A stretch of DNA of 64,000 bases from Saccharopolyspora endophytica (GTDB lineage Bacteria > Actinomycetota > Actinomycetes > Mycobacteriales > Pseudonocardiaceae), in NCBI RefSeq assembly GCF_018070075.1, contig NZ_JAGPXE010000001.1, positions 310,001-374,000 of the forward strand, given 5' to 3'. Shown here in pieces: positions 62,496 to 64,000 of this stretch (position 1 is the stretch's first letter; each line of letters starts with the position of its first letter). A model generated the notes under the pieces. It did not search any database and was not told the DNA's origin. It was given only the letters and a program-made list of their open reading frames with translations. The position numbers and the translations under genes are program-made.

Positions 62496-63194
62496 ATGGG
62501 AGACGCTGCTCGTCCGGTGCGCGACGTTGACGGTCTGCTGCGGATGCTCGACGAGATCTTCCCGGCGCTGGAACCGTTCTGGGACCGCTTCTACGAGGAT
62601 CGCGACCGAGACGTCCCGTTCTTCGCCGCCAAACCGGATGAAAGCCTCGTGTCCTACGTGGACGGAGGGGTGCTGAAGCCGGGCCGCGCGTTGGACCTGG
62701 GGTGCGGTCCCGGCCGCAACGCCGCGCACCTGGCCGCCTCCGGGTTCGACGTCGACGCGGTGGACCTGTCCGCCGCCGCGATCGCGTGGGCCCGGGAGCG
62801 GGCCCCGGAGGTCCGCTTCCACCGGGGCGACGCCTTCACCGCGGACCTCACGGGCCCCTACGACCTCATCTACGACTCGGGCTGCTTCCACCACCTGCCG
62901 CCGCACCGGCGGATCAGCTACCTCGATCTGCTCGACCGGCTCCTCGCCCCCGGCGGGCACCTGGCGATCAGCTGCTTCGTCGCCGGAGCCGACAACTCCG
63001 GGACCGAACTGCCCGACCTGGAGCTCTACCGCCAGGGCGTCCTGGGAGGTGGACTCGCCTACACCCCCGACGAGCTGCGGGACGTCTTCGCCGATCTCAC
63101 CCCCGTGGAGGTCCGGCGGATGCGCTCCCAGCCACCGGAGTCGCCGGTCTTCGGCGCGGACTTCCTCCAGGTCGGGCTCTTCCGGCGCCGATGA
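62496..63194 (+). CDS. SAM-dependent methyltransferase
   Basis: A 232-residue methyltransferase with motif I RALDLGCGPGRNAAHLAASG, FDVDAVDLSAAAIAWARER, YDLIYDSGCFHHLPPHRR and LDRLLAPGGHLAISCF. The fold is close to TehB- or thiopurine-type enzymes, substrate unknown. Its start is 39 bp past the MetE-like stop, so the two may be co-transcribed and functionally linked through methyl transfer. Confidence 0.88.
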   Translation: MGDAARPVRDVDGLLRMLDEIFPALEPFWDRFYEDRDRDVPFFAAKPDESLVSYVDGGVLKPGRALDLGCGPGRNAAHLAASGFDVDAVDLSAAAIAWARERAPEVRFHRGDAFTADLTGPYDLIYDSGCFHHLPPHRRISYLDLLDRLLAPGGHLAISCFVAGADNSGTELPDLELYRQGVLGGGLAYTPDELRDVFADLTPVEVRRMRSQPPESPVFGADFLQVGLFRRR

Positions 63195-63246
63195 GTTCTG
63201 GGGTGCCGCCGAGTCGACACTCGAAGGATTTTCAAGGAGGACGACG

Positions 63247-64000
63247 GTGGGATTCGATCAGGCCAGGCTGGCGCGGATGCGCGAGGTCATGGACGGCTAC
63301 GTCGCCGACGGCACGCTCCCCGGCGCGGTGACCGCGGTCAGCCGCGGCGGTGAAACGCACATCGCCGCGTACGGGAACCTGTCCATCGGCGGTGAGCCCG
63401 TGCGGCGCGACACGATCTTCCGCATCGCCTCGATGACCAAGCCCATCACCGCCGCGGCCGTGATGAGCCTGGTGGAGGAGTGCGTGCTGCGGCTCGACGA
63501 CCCGGTCGACGACCTGCTGCCCGAACTCGCCGACCGGCGCGTGCTGACCAGCCCGGACGTTCCGCTGACGGACACCGTCCCCGCAGCCCGGTCGATCACC
63601 GCGCGAGACCTGCTGACCTTCACCTTCGGGCTCGGCGCCGTGCCCGGTGACGTGCCGATCGCGAAGGCGATGCACGAAGCGGGCCTGTCACCGTCCCCGG
63701 TCGACCCCGGAGTGACCCCTGACGAGTGGATGCGGCGGCTCGGCGAGCTCCCGCTGGCGTACCAGCCCGGTGACCAGTGGCTCTACCACACCGGATCGGA
63801 CGTGCTCGGCGTGCTGATCGCCCGCGCGACCGGCCGGGAGCTCGCGGACGTGCTGCGCGAGCGGATCTTCGAACCGCTCGGGATGCGCGACACCGGCTTC
63901 CGCACCTCGGCCGAGTCCCGCGTTCCCACCGTCTACATGCCCGACGACGGCGTGCTCGTCCCGTTCCCCGCACCCGCTTCCGAGGAGCCCGCTTTCGGCT
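63247..64000 (+). CDS. Beta-lactamase family serine hydrolase, 3' truncated
   Basis: The 251 visible residues are the first part of a class C beta-lactamase/esterase-type protein. The nucleophile motif is RIASMTKPITAAAVMSL (S-x-x-K), and the second motif is WLYHTGSDVLGVLIARATG, with Tyr in the usual Y-x-N/S place. There is no signal peptide, so a cytosolic esterase or peptidase is more likely than a lactamase. The GTG at 63247 follows AAGGAGG. The window ends before the stop and the K-T-G-like third motif. Confidence 0.9.
   Translation, partial: MGFDQARLARMREVMDGYVADGTLPGAVTAVSRGGETHIAAYGNLSIGGEPVRRDTIFRIASMTKPITAAAVMSLVEECVLRLDDPVDDLLPELADRRVLTSPDVPLTDTVPAARSITARDLLTFTFGLGAVPGDVPIAKAMHEAGLSPSPVDPGVTPDEWMRRLGELPLAYQPGDQWLYHTGSDVLGVLIARATGRELADVLRERIFEPLGMRDTGFRTSAESRVPTVYMPDDGVLVPFPAPASEEPAFG

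Overview
The window is high-GC actinobacterial DNA, most likely from the Pseudonocardiales, with Saccharopolyspora or a close relative as my best guess. The main reasons are a mycothiol synthase gene, a GlnR-type orphan regulator, many GTG/TTG starts, and the order sterol-carrier-like protein, purF, purM, DUF3073, ygfZ, pabC-like, nitrobindin, sseC, thiosulfate sulfurtransferase, thioredoxin, lmeA, glnR, mshD, pst, phoU. From memory this is close to the Mycobacterium tuberculosis Rv0807-Rv0821 block. The genus is an inference; I could not run a search.

Chromosomal core, 1 to about 42300. It opens with a truncated GGDEF-EAL protein, a GH15 glucoamylase/trehalase-like enzyme, a type VII secretion-associated protein, a PRC-barrel protein, a secreted subtilase and a LuxR-type regulator. 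The purine genes purF and purM follow. Then comes a minus-strand group (asparaginase, the anti-sigma factor RsiG, ygfZ, a Nur-like Fur regulator), the sulfur/thioredoxin operon, glnR, mshD and pstSCAB behind a PHO box, with phoU nearby. After these lie an LCP cell-wall ligase, a diguanylate cyclase, dusB, sodC, and two FolP2-type paralogs flanking a RibD-like reductase. Cyclic di-GMP recurs: two chromosomal turnover proteins, an RsiG whose ligand motifs are largely preserved, and a third GGDEF protein on the mobile element.

Accessory region, 42300 to 60403. An intact 13-kb pSAM2-like actinomycete integrative and conjugative element (AICE) sits in the 3' end of a tRNA-Lys(TTT) gene. It is bounded by 41-bp direct repeats at 47232 and 60363. 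It carries int, xis, a rolling-circle rep, an Spd-like membrane protein, an FtsK/TraSA translocase, a GntR repressor facing three operator copies, and cargo (pentapeptide-repeat protein, HAD hydrolase, GGDEF protein). To its left lies what looks like an older, internally deleted relative. It has a third, mutated att copy at 42337, a frameshifted left-end gene, a scrap of an AICE small gene, and only the C-terminus of an integrase. Its surviving cargo is an LCP protein, a zinc-ribbon protein and a Ser/Thr kinase. Chromosome resumes at the tRNA with an acetyltransferase, a MetE-like protein, a methyltransferase and a truncated beta-lactamase-family protein.

The most unusual non-coding signals are two. 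One is a dispersed intergenic element (10351, 17600, truncated at 29623) whose long stem differs between copies by compensatory changes. The other is a 205-bp imperfect palindrome inside the AICE at 48756.
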